A program made the translations under genes and the position numbers. From Clostridium neonatale (GTDB taxonomy: Bacteria; Bacillota; Clostridia; Clostridiales; Clostridiaceae): DNA of 64,000 nt. Shown one piece after another: positions 1 to 8,717 of the stretch (position 1 is its first letter; each line of letters begins with the position of its first letter). The DNA lies in NCBI RefSeq assembly GCF_001458595.1, contig NZ_LN890328.1:2515855-2579854 (forward strand), written 5' to 3'. The notes below the pieces were generated by a model. That model did not search any database. It saw only the letters and a program-made list of their open reading frames with translations, and was not told the DNA's origin.

Positions 1-297
1 AAAAAATGTTGTTATTGTGAAAATATATTTTCCCATGTATTTCACTCCTAAATTTTAAGCAAAAATTGCCTATTATTTTATAAATCTATACTCCCTTATT
101 AATAATATTTCAATAGCTTGAAAAAATCAACATGTAATTCTTAAGATAAAATTAATATTTTCCAAATTTTTTTAATCTAATACTATTTACTATTATCTTC
201 TTTCATATATAAATATGAATGCCTTATAGTTAATATATTTTGCAATTTGTAAAAATATTATAACCTGTTAATAATAAAAATATAGTTTATATAAATA
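1..297. other. AT-rich intergenic stretch without a recognised gene
   Basis: No open frame of useful length, no ribosome binding site followed by a start, and no repeat that recurs elsewhere in the window was seen. The left edge of the window cuts this interval, so an upstream gene may lie just outside. Confidence 0.5.
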
Positions 298-357
298 GAG
301 ATGGTATATAATTATCATCAATTCATAAAAAATCGATCTTTAATAATATACCATCTC
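298..357 (-). terminator. Hairpin downstream of gdhA
   Basis: Arms GAGATGGTATAT (298-309) and ATATACCATCTC (346-357) form a perfect 12-bp stem with a 36-base loop, 40 bases after the gdhA stop. The following tract on the minus strand is U-rich only in part, so it may be a weak terminator or an mRNA-stabilising stem. Confidence 0.5.
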
Positions 358-396
358 AATATATCTTATTAATTTAAAATTATATAATCTAAATTA

Positions 397-1743
397 CTAA
401 ACTATTCCTTGTGCCATCATAGCAGTCGCAACTTTCATGAATCCTGAAATATTGGCACCTGCTAATATATTACCTTCAATGCCATATTCTTTAGCTGCAT
501 TCTTAGAATTATGATATATATTTTTCATAATTCCATGTAATTTTTCATCAACTTCTTCAAAAGTCCAAGATAATCTCATGCTATTTTGAGACATTTCAAG
601 TGCTGAACAAGCAACACCACCTGCATTAGCAGCTTTAGCTGGTCCAAAGAATACATTATTATTTTGGAATACTTCAATTGCTTCTAATGTTGAAGGCATG
701 TTAGCTCCTTCTGAAACAACCTTAACTCCATTGTTAACTAAAATTTCTGCTGATTCCTTATCAATTTCACCTTGTGTTGCACATGGAAGAGCTATGTCAC
801 ATTTAATAGTCCAAATTCCTTTGCACCCTTCATGATACTCAGCTGATGGAACTGCATCAACATATTCTTTTATTCTTCCTCTTCTAACTTCCTTTATTTC
901 TTTTACAATATGTAATTTGATCCCATCTTTGTCATAAATATAACCATTTGAATCACATAATGCTACTACATTTGCGCCTAATTCTTGTGCTTTTTGTGTA
1001 GCATATATTGCAACATTCCCTGATCCTGATATTACTACAGTTTTATCCTTAAATGATGACCCATTATCATTTAACATTTCTTCTGTAAAATAAACTAATC
1101 CATATCCTGTTGCTTCAGTTCTTGTTAAGCTTCCTCCAAAAGTTAGACCTTTACCAGTTAATACAGCTTGGTCACTTAAAGATCTTAATTTTTTGTAGTA
1201 GCCATAAAGGTATCCGATTTCTCTTCCTCCGACACCTATATCTCCTGCTGGAACGTCCATATTTCCACCAATGTATTTATACAATTCTGACATAAAGCTT
1301 TGGCAGAATCTCATTATTTCATTATCTGATTTTCCCTTAGGATCAAAATCTGATCCGCCTTTTCCTCCACCGATTGGAAGTCCTGTTAATGAGTTCTTAA
1401 ATATTTGTTCAAATCCTAAGAACTTAACTATACTTAAGTTTACTGATGGATGAAATCTTAATCCACCTTTATAAGGTCCTATAGCACTATTAAATTGTAC
1501 TCTAAATCCTCTATTTACTTGAACCTTACCATTATCATCAACCCAAGGTACTCTAAACATTAATTGTCTCTCTGGTTCGACTATTCTTTCTAATAGCCCA
1601 CCTTCTATGAATTCTGGATGCTTATCAAAAACTGGTATTAATGAATTTAAAACTTCTGTAACAGCATCTAAGAATTCTTTTTCTCCACTATTAGTTTTCT
1701 TAACTTTTTCCAGAACATTAGAAACATATTCTTTGCCGTTCAT
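397..1743 (-). CDS. gdhA: Glutamate dehydrogenase (hexameric, 448 aa)
   Basis: Catalyses reversible oxidative deamination of glutamate to 2-oxoglutarate and ammonia in the cytoplasm. The N-terminal substrate domain shows RGFRVQFNSAIGPYKGG (about residues 79-95), the catalytic-lysine loop PIGGGKGGSDFDP (about 123-135) and DVPAGDIGVGGREIG; the second half has the Rossmann segment VVISGSGNVAIYA (about 237-249). The 448-residue length matches the small hexameric bacterial enzymes such as that of C. symbiosum. A strong site, AAGGAGAGATAAAA, precedes the ATG. Whether it prefers NAD or NADP cannot be told by eye. It stands alone, with a hairpin after the stop. Confidence 0.97.
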   Translation of the reverse strand: MNGKEYVSNVLEKVKKTNSGEKEFLDAVTEVLNSLIPVFDKHPEFIEGGLLERIVEPERQLMFRVPWVDDNGKVQVNRGFRVQFNSAIGPYKGGLRFHPSVNLSIVKFLGFEQIFKNSLTGLPIGGGKGGSDFDPKGKSDNEIMRFCQSFMSELYKYIGGNMDVPAGDIGVGGREIGYLYGYYKKLRSLSDQAVLTGKGLTFGGSLTRTEATGYGLVYFTEEMLNDNGSSFKDKTVVISGSGNVAIYATQKAQELGANVVALCDSNGYIYDKDGIKLHIVKEIKEVRRGRIKEYVDAVPSAEYHEGCKGIWTIKCDIALPCATQGEIDKESAEILVNNGVKVVSEGANMPSTLEAIEVFQNNNVFFGPAKAANAGGVACSALEMSQNSMRLSWTFEEVDEKLHGIMKNIYHNSKNAAKEYGIEGNILAGANISGFMKVATAMMAQGIV

Positions 1744-1917
1744 TTTTATCTCTCCTTATTGCTTATATTTAACTCTTACTCTTAAATAATACAATATTAA
1801 CAAGTAATTTGAAAGATTTTTTTCATTTTTTTATATATATAGTTTATATTTTTCTATTTCATCAATATGCTTTTTTACTTTTACCATATATGTTTTTAAT
1901 AATATTAAGTCTTATTG

Positions 1918-2532
1918 CTAATATATATCTCTTAAAATTAATTCTATAAATTTACTCTTTTTATTTCTAAAATAAAATATAACTGGTACTAGTGATATTA
2001 TTCCACCTATTGTTCCACAAATAATGTCTAGCATAGTATCTATTAAGCTTGCATTTTGGGAATTAAATCCAAATAACTGATCAGTAGTAAATTCCCATAT
2101 TTCCCATACACCAGCTAATGCAATTGAAAAACTCATTACAAACATTAAAAGAAAAACTTTATTAATATTCTTCATGTTCTCTTTATTAAAGTTCATAAAT
2201 ATAATGAATCCAATAAAACCTATTAATATTCCTGATATAAAATGCAAAACTTTATCATAAAATGGTATAACTCTATATATATTTAATATATTCCCAACAT
2301 ACATTGAGCAAAAAACAAATGTAAGTATACAATAATAAGTAAATTTTGATTTTTTAATAAAAGTCTTACTAAAAAGAAACCAAATGATTAACACAGTACT
2401 TATTGTTAAAATTATTCTATATGTTTTTTCTCTATTATATAGTAAATAGTCACAGCCTAAAGTTACTATTAAAATTAATAAGAATGCACCTGTTATTAAA
2501 TCAGATTTCTTACTTATAATATTCTTTTGCAT
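1918..2532 (-). CDS. Six-TM membrane protein of the YjdF (DUF2238) type
   Basis: About six hydrophobic segments fill the 204 residues. The conserved polar motifs are YDKVLHFISG (about 92-101), WEIWEFTTDQLFG (about 143-155) and DTMLDIICGTIGG (about 164-176), the pattern of the DUF2238/YjdF membrane family, whose function is not established. The ATG overlaps the TAA of the upstream rhomboid gene by one base (TAATG) and its ribosome site GGAAG lies inside that gene, so translation is probably coupled. Being coupled to a membrane protease, it could be a partner or substrate-handling protein; that is inference. Confidence 0.75.
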   Translation of the reverse strand: MQKNIISKKSDLITGAFLLILIVTLGCDYLLYNREKTYRIILTISTVLIIWFLFSKTFIKKSKFTYYCILTFVFCSMYVGNILNIYRVIPFYDKVLHFISGILIGFIGFIIFMNFNKENMKNINKVFLLMFVMSFSIALAGVWEIWEFTTDQLFGFNSQNASLIDTMLDIICGTIGGIISLVPVIFYFRNKKSKFIELILRDIY

Positions 2533-3521
2533 TATTTTCTTCCTTTCTTACTTCTTAGCCTCATTGCATAAAAAATATATCCAACTATTAGCCCCCCTAA
2601 AAGTCCTCCAATATGCCCATAATTATCTATATTCCTAATACTCATTCCTATAATTAAATTTAAAACAAGTACCTGTAGCAATCCAGACATAAACCTCTTA
2701 TCTATTCGCTTTCTTTCTATAAATGCAAAAGCAATTAATGCTCCCATAAGTCCAAAAATAGCTCCTGATGCACCTACTGATATTGTATTTGGTGCGCATA
2801 TAAGACTCATAAGACTAGATGTAAAGCAGCATATAATATACAAAGATATATATTTATATGTTCCATACACTGCATTTATTTGTGGTCCTAAAATATATAG
2901 TGAATACATATTGCATAATAAATGAATTAATCCTCCATGTAAAAATGCACAAGTAAATAACCTATAATATTCTCCCTCTGATATAAATGGTCCAAATTTT
3001 GCACCAAATACTAATAAAACATATGTATTTATATCTACAATACTTCTAGAAAAAAATGCTGTTATTAAAAATATCACAGTATTAATTAAAATCAAAATAA
3101 TGGTTGGTAATTGCTCTTTTAATACAAATCTATCTTCTTTCTTATTTTTAACAATACTATTAAATATATTCTGAAGTGGCAAGCATGATTCATCACAAAA
3201 TATAACTTTATTATCATTTCTATTTATAATAAGTTTATTAAAATGATACAAACTATTAGATATATAATTTTCTGTTGATAATATCAAAACATTCAGAGAG
3301 AATTTTTTTCCTATAGTATTAAGAAACTCAATTGCCTCGCTGACATCAATATTTTCATCTACATCATCTGTTATTAATACACAGTATGTTCCACCTTCCA
3401 CTTCTTTCATTGCTACAAATTTATCTACATTATGAAAATTACTTTTATATTGTTTCATATAAAATCCATGCTTATCTATCAATGTTCTAAAAAACATATC
3501 ATTAAAACTAATGCTTTTCAT
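2532..3521 (-). CDS. Rhomboid-family intramembrane serine protease
   Basis: Residues 1-130 form a soluble N-terminal domain without a recognised family; the remainder is a six- or seven-helix rhomboid core. Catalytic features are visible: HLLCNMYSLYILG in the second helix region, the nucleophile serine in GASGAIFGLMGAL, and the partner histidine in NYGHIGGLLGGLIVGY. The start is placed at 3521 because GGAGG sits five bases before that ATG, whereas the ATG at 3533 is part of the Shine-Dalgarno region. Rhomboids cleave single-span membrane proteins within the bilayer; the substrate here is unknown. The gene is preceded by a structured leader with a terminator and coupled to the downstream YjdF-like gene. 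Confidence 0.9.
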   Translation of the reverse strand: MKSISFNDMFFRTLIDKHGFYMKQYKSNFHNVDKFVAMKEVEGGTYCVLITDDVDENIDVSEAIEFLNTIGKKFSLNVLILSTENYISNSLYHFNKLIINRNDNKVIFCDESCLPLQNIFNSIVKNKKEDRFVLKEQLPTIILILINTVIFLITAFFSRSIVDINTYVLLVFGAKFGPFISEGEYYRLFTCAFLHGGLIHLLCNMYSLYILGPQINAVYGTYKYISLYIICCFTSSLMSLICAPNTISVGASGAIFGLMGALIAFAFIERKRIDKRFMSGLLQVLVLNLIIGMSIRNIDNYGHIGGLLGGLIVGYIFYAMRLRSKKGRK

Positions 3522-3545
3522 CTTTTCCTCCATATAAGTTTAAGA

Positions 3546-3567
3546 ATAAAAAATCGCCAAGGCGACT
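3546..3567 (-). terminator. Compact CUUG-loop terminator in the rhomboid leader
   Basis: On the minus strand AGTCGC-CTTG-GCGATT (6 bp with one G-U pair, very stable tetraloop) is followed by TTTTTTATT. It lies only about 15 bases before the Shine-Dalgarno sequence, so it would stop leader transcripts before the rhomboid gene: the arrangement of an attenuator. Confidence 0.6.
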
Positions 3568-3735
3568 ATGATGTCACTCTCTATAAAATTAAAATCCAAT
3601 AGAATAAAATAACCTTAATTAAATTAATCATTTAACCGTTTATTTTTTCAGCGCATTCTGGTTTTTCTGATCTTGCCGAATAAAAGGCCAGACGCATACA
3701 ATTTATTTTTTAGTTATTCCCATACTTCTATAAAA
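3568..3735 (-). promoter_or_regulatory. Structured 5' leader of the rhomboid-YjdF operon
   Basis: About 180 transcribed bases separate the promoter from the start codon. Near the 5' end (3652-3697) TGCGTCTGG can pair with CCAGAATGCG (9 bp, one bulge), with CC/GG pairs and an A-rich loop inside. A terminator follows at 3546-3567. I could not match this to any riboswitch class I know (purine, preQ1, THF, c-di-GMP I/II, ZTP, fluoride, guanidine). It may be a riboswitch, a protein-binding leader or an sRNA. Confidence 0.4.
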
Positions 3736-3765
3736 ATTATACCATCAAGTGGTACATCGTCCACA
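3736..3765 (-). promoter_or_regulatory. Promoter of the rhomboid operon (extended -10)
   Basis: The minus strand reads TGGTATAAT, a perfect -10 (3736-3741) with the extended TGn motif. A weak -35 (TGGACG, 3758-3763) is 16 bases upstream, as expected where an extended -10 compensates. Confidence 0.55.
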
Positions 3766-3791
3766 TATGGCACAGAAATATAATTTCATAA

Positions 3792-3841
3792 AGAATAAAA
3801 AATACAATATACAATGTGTAAGTACTTATTGTATATTGTAT
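3792..3841 (-). terminator. Terminator of pepF
   Basis: Perfect 14-bp inverted repeat ATACAATATACAAT / ATTGTATATTGTAT (3802-3815 and 3828-3841), followed on the minus strand by TTTTTTATTCTT. It lies about 80 bases after the pepF stop. Confidence 0.75.
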
Positions 3842-3922
3842 CATTTATATTATGAACATAGTGTTAATATTTCACTTCTCACCAGACTTCATATATTGTT
3901 GTAATATCAAAGATCTAATTTA

Positions 3923-5713
3923 CTATTTTACTTTCTCTATCATATCTAATAGTTCATTAAATCTCTTTATTGTTGCTTCTAAGGGTTCCTTTGTTGTCAT
4001 ATCTACCCCAGCCTTCTTTAAAATTTCTATTGGATAGTCACTGCCTCCTGATTTTAAGAATCCTTTATACTTTTCAACTGCATTTACTTTTCCTTCTAAG
4101 ATAGCATTTGCAAATGCAGATGCAGCGGCATATCCTGTTGCATATTGATAAACATAGAAATCTGAATAAAAATGAGGTATTCTTGCCCATTCTATATCTA
4201 TATTCTCATCAACAATCATTTCTGGTCCAAAATATTTAACATTTAATTCATGCCATGCTTTACTATAATCTTCACTTGTTAGTGGAATTCCTTTTTCTAA
4301 GCTTTCATGTGTATAAAGTTCAAATTCTGCAAACATTAATTGCCTAAATACAGTTGTTCTTATTTGTTCTAATTCAGTATTAATTAATGAAAGTTTTTTC
4401 TTTTCATCATTTTCTTTTTCTATTAAATGATGAATAAGCAGTTTTTCATTAGTAGTTGAAGCAACTTCTGCACAGAATAGTGTATATCCTGCATAATGAT
4501 ATGGCTGTTCTTTTCTTGAATAATATGAATGAATTGAATGCCCCATTTCATGTGCCAAAGTAGATACATCTTCTAATTCATTATTGTAATTTAATAATAC
4601 ATATGGCATAGTATCATATCCACCCCATGAATATGCTCCGCCTCTTTTTCCTTTATTTTCATATATATCTATCCAGCCATCATTGATACCGCCTTTAAAT
4701 ATATCTAAATATTCTTCTCCTAATGGCTTTAATGCTTCAAGTACAATTTTTACTCCATCATTAAATTCAACTTTTTCTTTTTGAGTTTCTATTATTGGTA
4801 CATATAAATCATACATATGAATTTCATCTAAATTCAATAATTCTTTTTTTATTTTTACATATCTATGAAGTGAAGATACATTATCATTCATTACTTTCAC
4901 AGCATTTTTATATACATCTAATGGTATATTATTAGGCTGTAATGATGCTTCTAATGCGCTTTCATATTTTCTAACTTTACTATTAAAATTAAAGGTTTTT
5001 ATTGAAGCTGTTAAAGATGTAGCCAATGTATTTTTAAATTTTTCATATTCACTAAACAGCTTTTCAAATGCAGCTTTTCTTACATTTCTATCTTTGCTTC
5101 TTATAAATGAAGAATAGTTTCCTTCTGTAAGTTCTACTTCATTTCCTTCTTCATCTTTTATCTTTCCAAAAGTCATATCTGCATTTGTAAGCATATTATG
5201 AATTGCTGAAGGAGCATCCAAGCAGTCTGAAGCTGAAGCTAAAAGTTCCTCCATTTCTTTTGATAATATATGTGGCTTTTCCTTTAATATATCTTCAAAC
5301 AAGAATTTATATTGATGCATCTCTTCAATTCTATCTATTTCATCCATAATAAACTTATCATCTAAAGCTAAAATTTCTGGAACGAAAAATGCAGTATAGC
5401 TTGAGAATTCTGCCATATATATGTCTATCTTACTCATTAAAGCTTGATATGTTGCATTAGATGTATCCTCATCACTTTTTAAATGGGCATATATAAATAA
5501 ATTTTCAACTTTTCTTGATACTTTTTCATTTAACTTTAAGTATTCTAGTATGGCTTCACCATTAGTTAATTTTCCTGAATAGTCTTGAAGCTTTACAGCT
5601 TCTTTTTTTACTTCTTCAAAATCTTTTTCAAAATCCTCTATGCTCTTATATACTTTATCAATTTTCCATTTATATTTATCATCAATTTCTTCTCTTTTTT
5701 TTAATTCACTCAT
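3923..5713 (-). CDS. pepF: Oligoendopeptidase F (M3 family zinc metallopeptidase)
   Basis: Cytosolic endopeptidase that degrades medium-size oligopeptides. The zinc-binding signature HEMGH is in STLAHEMGHSIHSYYS (about residues 385-400), with the third ligand glutamate expected about 25 residues on, in the FCAEVASTTNE segment. The conserved C-terminal FYVYQYATGYAAASAFA block is also present. The length of 596 fits the roughly 600-residue PepF family. AAAGGGG precedes the ATG. Monocistronic, with its own terminator. Confidence 0.95.
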   Translation of the reverse strand: MSELKKREEIDDKYKWKIDKVYKSIEDFEKDFEEVKKEAVKLQDYSGKLTNGEAILEYLKLNEKVSRKVENLFIYAHLKSDEDTSNATYQALMSKIDIYMAEFSSYTAFFVPEILALDDKFIMDEIDRIEEMHQYKFLFEDILKEKPHILSKEMEELLASASDCLDAPSAIHNMLTNADMTFGKIKDEEGNEVELTEGNYSSFIRSKDRNVRKAAFEKLFSEYEKFKNTLATSLTASIKTFNFNSKVRKYESALEASLQPNNIPLDVYKNAVKVMNDNVSSLHRYVKIKKELLNLDEIHMYDLYVPIIETQKEKVEFNDGVKIVLEALKPLGEEYLDIFKGGINDGWIDIYENKGKRGGAYSWGGYDTMPYVLLNYNNELEDVSTLAHEMGHSIHSYYSRKEQPYHYAGYTLFCAEVASTTNEKLLIHHLIEKENDEKKKLSLINTELEQIRTTVFRQLMFAEFELYTHESLEKGIPLTSEDYSKAWHELNVKYFGPEMIVDENIDIEWARIPHFYSDFYVYQYATGYAAASAFANAILEGKVNAVEKYKGFLKSGGSDYPIEILKKAGVDMTTKEPLEATIKRFNELLDMIEKVK

Positions 5714-5761
5714 AATTAAACCCCTTTCTTCAATTCACAATTTAATTAACAATCCCAAGTT

Positions 5762-5878
5762 TACAATTCACAATTTAATTGACAATTAAAAATTAGCGGT
5801 AAATTTTACTTTAGTAAAATCCATGCAATATAAAATATAGAAATCCAGTAGGGATTTCATCCTTAATTGTGAATTGTA
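5762..5878. repeat. Small palindromic intergenic element
   Basis: Bounded by perfect 14-bp inverted arms TACAATTCACAATT (5762-5775) and AATTGTGAATTGTA (5865-5878), with inner hairpins (AAATTTTACT/AGTAAAAT and GAAATCC/GGGATTTC). An extra direct copy of the arm, CAATTCACAATTTAATT, lies at 5731-5747. No coding capacity. It has the look of a MITE or REP-like unit in the pepF promoter region. Confidence 0.6.
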
Positions 5879-5883
5879 CATTG

Positions 5884-6282
5884 CTATAAGTATTCTTCTT
5901 CTTTACCTTTTATAGATTCAAATACATTATTCATTTCACTTTCTATTAACGAAACACATTCCTGTATTTTTTCTTTGATTAAAGAATAATCATCTACATA
6001 TTTAAATTTTATTATATATGTTGGATTATATTCATCTAAATCTTCCTCTATTTCATATCCTTTTTCTTCAAATATATCATCATTAAATAAATCATATATT
6101 GCAGAGTATTCCCATTCTTCAACATCCTTATTAGTATCAAAATACATATATACAATATCATCTAGCATATATAATTTTTTAACATATATAGCTCCTTCGC
6201 TTACTTCAAAGCTTCCTAATTCTTTTTTTATAAAACCTGTTTCATTATCCTTTTCCATTAAAACTAAACTAGAAAAATCCAT
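5884..6282 (-). CDS. Small acidic cytosolic protein, function unknown (132 aa)
   Basis: The product is acidic and rich in Glu/Asp/Tyr, with no signal peptide, membrane segment or known catalytic motif. The C-terminal 35 residues (from about YSLIKEKIQECVSLIE) look like an amphipathic helix or coiled coil. It resembles a small conserved clostridial family whose number I cannot give with confidence. GGTG precedes the ATG by five bases. It is transcribed divergently from the next gene and is followed by the palindromic element, suggesting a single-gene unit. Confidence 0.7.
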   Translation of the reverse strand: MDFSSLVLMEKDNETGFIKKELGSFEVSEGAIYVKKLYMLDDIVYMYFDTNKDVEEWEYSAIYDLFNDDIFEEKGYEIEEDLDEYNPTYIIKFKYVDDYSLIKEKIQECVSLIESEMNNVFESIKGKEEEYL

Positions 6283-6584
6283 ACTTACACCATCCTATTA
6301 TTTTATTGTATATACCTTTACTTATTCTTAAACAAATATATTAGTAATATACCTTTATATATAAACAAATAAATCAAAATTTTATTAATTTAATGAGATT
6401 TGTTAATAAAAATTATATCAAAAAACATACAATTCAACAATTAACATTTCCAAGGTTACGTAATATGTCTTATTTTTAGCAATAATAATATATAAAGTCA
6501 CTCGATTCTTTCCAAGATGCTATTTATTCAACTGTAATAATATGGTAATATTTTTCTGTGATTATTTTTATTGGAGGTGCACAA
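6283..6584. other. Divergent intergenic region, AT-rich
   Basis: Must hold the promoters of the two flanking divergent genes. I see no clear -35/-10 pair, hairpin or repeat that I would defend. Confidence 0.4.
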
Positions 6585-7001
6585 ATGGTTACTAATTCAG
6601 TAAGAAAACTTGAAACTATTGAATTTGATGAGAATTATAAACAAAAATCATATAATAAAAGAAAGCATGTATCAAAAAAATCATTGAATATGAAAAACAA
6701 ATCCCGTCACAAAATATATATTATTTGTATTTTACTAACATCACTTTTAACGTCATATTACACCTATGTAAATATACATTGTAAGGATTTATCGTATTCT
6801 ATTGAATATAATCTTACAAAAGGATTTCCTTCCAATAAAAGATTATTTAGAGTTAACTCTATTTCAGTAATTGAATCAAAAGGTTCTACTGAAATAGTTA
6901 AGGTTTCCGGACTATCTAAGAAAGCCCCACATAAAACCATATCTATTATAGCTAATTTTCAGAAAGAAAATGATATTTGGGTTTTAAAACACATATATTA
7001 G
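6585..7001 (+). CDS. Single-pass membrane protein, unknown function (138 aa)
   Basis: A basic N-terminal cytoplasmic part of about 50 residues is followed by one hydrophobic helix (IYIICILLTSLLTSYY, about 53-68) and a roughly 70-residue outer domain. The start is the ATG at 6585 because GGAGGTG lies six bases before it; the longer GTG-initiated reading (6558) would put that ribosome site inside the gene. No family recognised. The next genes are a metal transporter with its own promoter, so co-transcription is not implied. Confidence 0.65.
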   Translation: MVTNSVRKLETIEFDENYKQKSYNKRKHVSKKSLNMKNKSRHKIYIICILLTSLLTSYYTYVNIHCKDLSYSIEYNLTKGFPSNKRLFRVNSISVIESKGSTEIVKVSGLSKKAPHKTISIIANFQKENDIWVLKHIY

Positions 7002-7024
7002 TTCCTTAAATAATCTTTTATTTA

Positions 7025-7054
7025 TTGCAAATCATTTGCATATAAGTGTATAAT
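7025..7054 (+). promoter_or_regulatory. Promoter with Fur/Zur-type operator for the metal ABC genes
   Basis: The -35 is TTGCAA (7025-7030) and the -10 TATAAT (7049-7054), 18 bases apart. The perfect 7-1-7 palindrome TGCAAATCATTTGCA (7026-7040) covers the -35. Fur-family repressors bind 7-1-7 palindromes, and zinc transporters of this type are usually Zur targets, so this is the likely zinc-responsive operator. The exact regulator is inference. Confidence 0.65.
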
Positions 7055-7085
7055 ATATTCATATGCTTAAGGAGTTGAAGAACTA

Positions 7086-7757
7086 TTGATTAATATAAAT
7101 AATTTATCATTTTCATATGTTAAAGGAAATGAATTGCTAAAAGATATTAACTTAAATATCCCAAGTGGAGTATACCTATCTATTCTTGGTGAAAATGGAA
7201 GCTGTAAAAGTACATTAATAAAACTTATATTAAACTTATTAAAACCAGATTCCGGTAATATAGAAATCTCATCAAAAAGGATTTCGTATGTTCCTCAAAA
7301 ATTGGATAATTTTAATTCTGAATTTCCATTAACAGTTAAGGAATTGTTAACTTCCCATAGTAGAGCTTTAGGAATAAAAGATCATAAAATAATTGATTCT
7401 GCATTAAATCAAGTTAATATGAATAAATTTAAAAATTCTCTTATTGGAAATCTATCAGGAGGTCAACAGCAAAGAGTCTTTATAGCAAGAGCTCTTATCG
7501 GTGATCCTGATTTAATAATATTAGATGAGCCTTCAACTGGAGTAGATGAAAAAAGTCAGAAGGAAATCTATCCATTATTAAAGCAACTAAATAACGATTT
7601 AGGTAAAACTATTATTTCAGTTGAACATAATACTAAAATAGCTATTAAGTATTCAACTCACATTCTTAAAATAGAGAATGGGAAAATGAATTTATATACT
7701 ACAAATAATTTTATAAACCATTTAAAAGATGATGGTCCTTTATCTGGTATTGTTTAG
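7086..7757 (+). CDS. Zinc/metal ABC transporter ATP-binding protein (ZnuC/AdcC-like)
   Basis: ATPase subunit of a high-affinity metal importer. The signature LSGGQQQRVFIARAL (about residues 132-146) and Walker B LIILDEPSTGVD (about 155-166) are intact. The Walker A loop reads GENGSCKST (about 37-45): the glycine before the catalytic lysine is replaced by cysteine; AdcC-type proteins often have a small residue other than glycine there. Initiation is at TTG, with GGAG 11 bases upstream; the next residues INNLSFSY fit the usual N-terminus. The permease follows after 21 bases. No substrate-binding lipoprotein gene is adjacent. Confidence 0.88.
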   Translation: MININNLSFSYVKGNELLKDINLNIPSGVYLSILGENGSCKSTLIKLILNLLKPDSGNIEISSKRISYVPQKLDNFNSEFPLTVKELLTSHSRALGIKDHKIIDSALNQVNMNKFKNSLIGNLSGGQQQRVFIARALIGDPDLIILDEPSTGVDEKSQKEIYPLLKQLNNDLGKTIISVEHNTKIAIKYSTHILKIENGKMNLYTTNNFINHLKDDGPLSGIV

Positions 7758-7778
7758 AAAATAAGAAAGGTAAGATTT

Positions 7779-8579
7779 ATGTTTGGATTAACTTTTATGC
7801 AAAATGCATTCATTGCAGGATTTATTGTTTCAATTTTATGTCCGTTCATCGGACTATTCATAGTACTAAGACGCTATTCAATGATAGGCGATACATTATC
7901 TCATTCTTCATTTGCTGGTGTTGCTATAGGATTAGTTATTGGAGTAAACCCTCTTTTAACAGCATTTCTATTTACAAGTATTTGTGCCATAATTATAGAA
8001 TCTTTAAGAAATTATTATAAAAAATATGCTGAACTTGTCATGTCAATTGTCTTAACCTTGAGCTTGGGTATTGCAATTATACTAATCAGTAGTGGAAAAG
8101 CAGCTGCTAAAGTAGATTCCTTTTTGTTTGGAAGTATACTTACAGTAACTCGCTCTGATATTTTTCTAATTGGTATATGTGGATTGATTTGTTTAGGTCT
8201 TCTAATTATACTTTATAATAAATTAATTTATGTTACTTTTGATGAAAATGGTGCAAAAATAGCTGGAATAAATGTTAAGCTAGTAAATTATTTATTTACT
8301 TTAATTGTTGGTGCTACTATTTCTTTATCTATACGAATAATGGGAATCCTAGTTGTTTCATCAATAATAGTAGTTCCAGTAGCAACTGCTATGCAGCTAA
8401 AAAAAGGATTTAACAAAACTTTAATTTTATCTATATTATTTGGAATCATAGATGTAATGCTTGGACTTATACTATCTTATTATTTAAATAGTGCTCCAGG
8501 TGGAACAATTGCACTCACTTCAGTAATAATACTTATTTTTACATTAGTTTATAAAAGAATTTTTGCATATGAACAATAA
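7779..8579 (+). CDS. Zinc/metal ABC transporter permease (ZnuB family)
   Basis: Membrane subunit partnering the upstream ATPase. Its 266 residues carry seven to nine hydrophobic helices, with the family features RYSMIGDTLSHSSFAGVAIG (about 28-47) and DENGAKIAGI (about 153-162), the coupling region to the ATPase. AGAAAGG precedes the ATG. Same transcript as the ATPase under the palindromic operator. Zinc is more likely than manganese because of the Zur-like operator, but this is not proven by sequence. Confidence 0.9.
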   Translation: MFGLTFMQNAFIAGFIVSILCPFIGLFIVLRRYSMIGDTLSHSSFAGVAIGLVIGVNPLLTAFLFTSICAIIIESLRNYYKKYAELVMSIVLTLSLGIAIILISSGKAAAKVDSFLFGSILTVTRSDIFLIGICGLICLGLLIILYNKLIYVTFDENGAKIAGINVKLVNYLFTLIVGATISLSIRIMGILVVSSIIVVPVATAMQLKKGFNKTLILSILFGIIDVMLGLILSYYLNSAPGGTIALTSVIILIFTLVYKRIFAYEQ

Positions 8580-8580
8580 A

Positions 8581-8717
8581 AAATAATTATCAATTTTCAT
8601 TTATCAATGATCAATGAAGGAAGAAATTCTTACAGAATTTCTATAATATTTTTTCAGATTTTGCTTTGCAAAATCTTCCTTCATTGAAATTTGATAATTG
8701 TTAATTGATAATTATTT
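8581..8717. repeat. Palindromic element between convergent genes
   Basis: The interval from the znuB-like stop to the dut stop is one nested inverted repeat: outer arms AATAATTATCAATT / AATTGATAATTATT and inner arms CAATGAAGGAAGA / TCTTCCTTCATTG, with a further ATTTTGC/GCAAAAT pair. Both ends are T-rich outward, so it can terminate both genes. It is similar in style to the element at 5762-5878 but not the same sequence. Confidence 0.6.

Noticed and set aside
1110..1789. Plus-strand frames opposite gdhA
   Set aside because: Antisense to a fully conserved enzyme and without start signals.
3568..3735. Known riboswitch class before the rhomboid gene
   Set aside because: No core consensus of purine, preQ1, THF, c-di-GMP, ZTP, fluoride, guanidine or cobalamin switches could be placed; kept as unknown leader.
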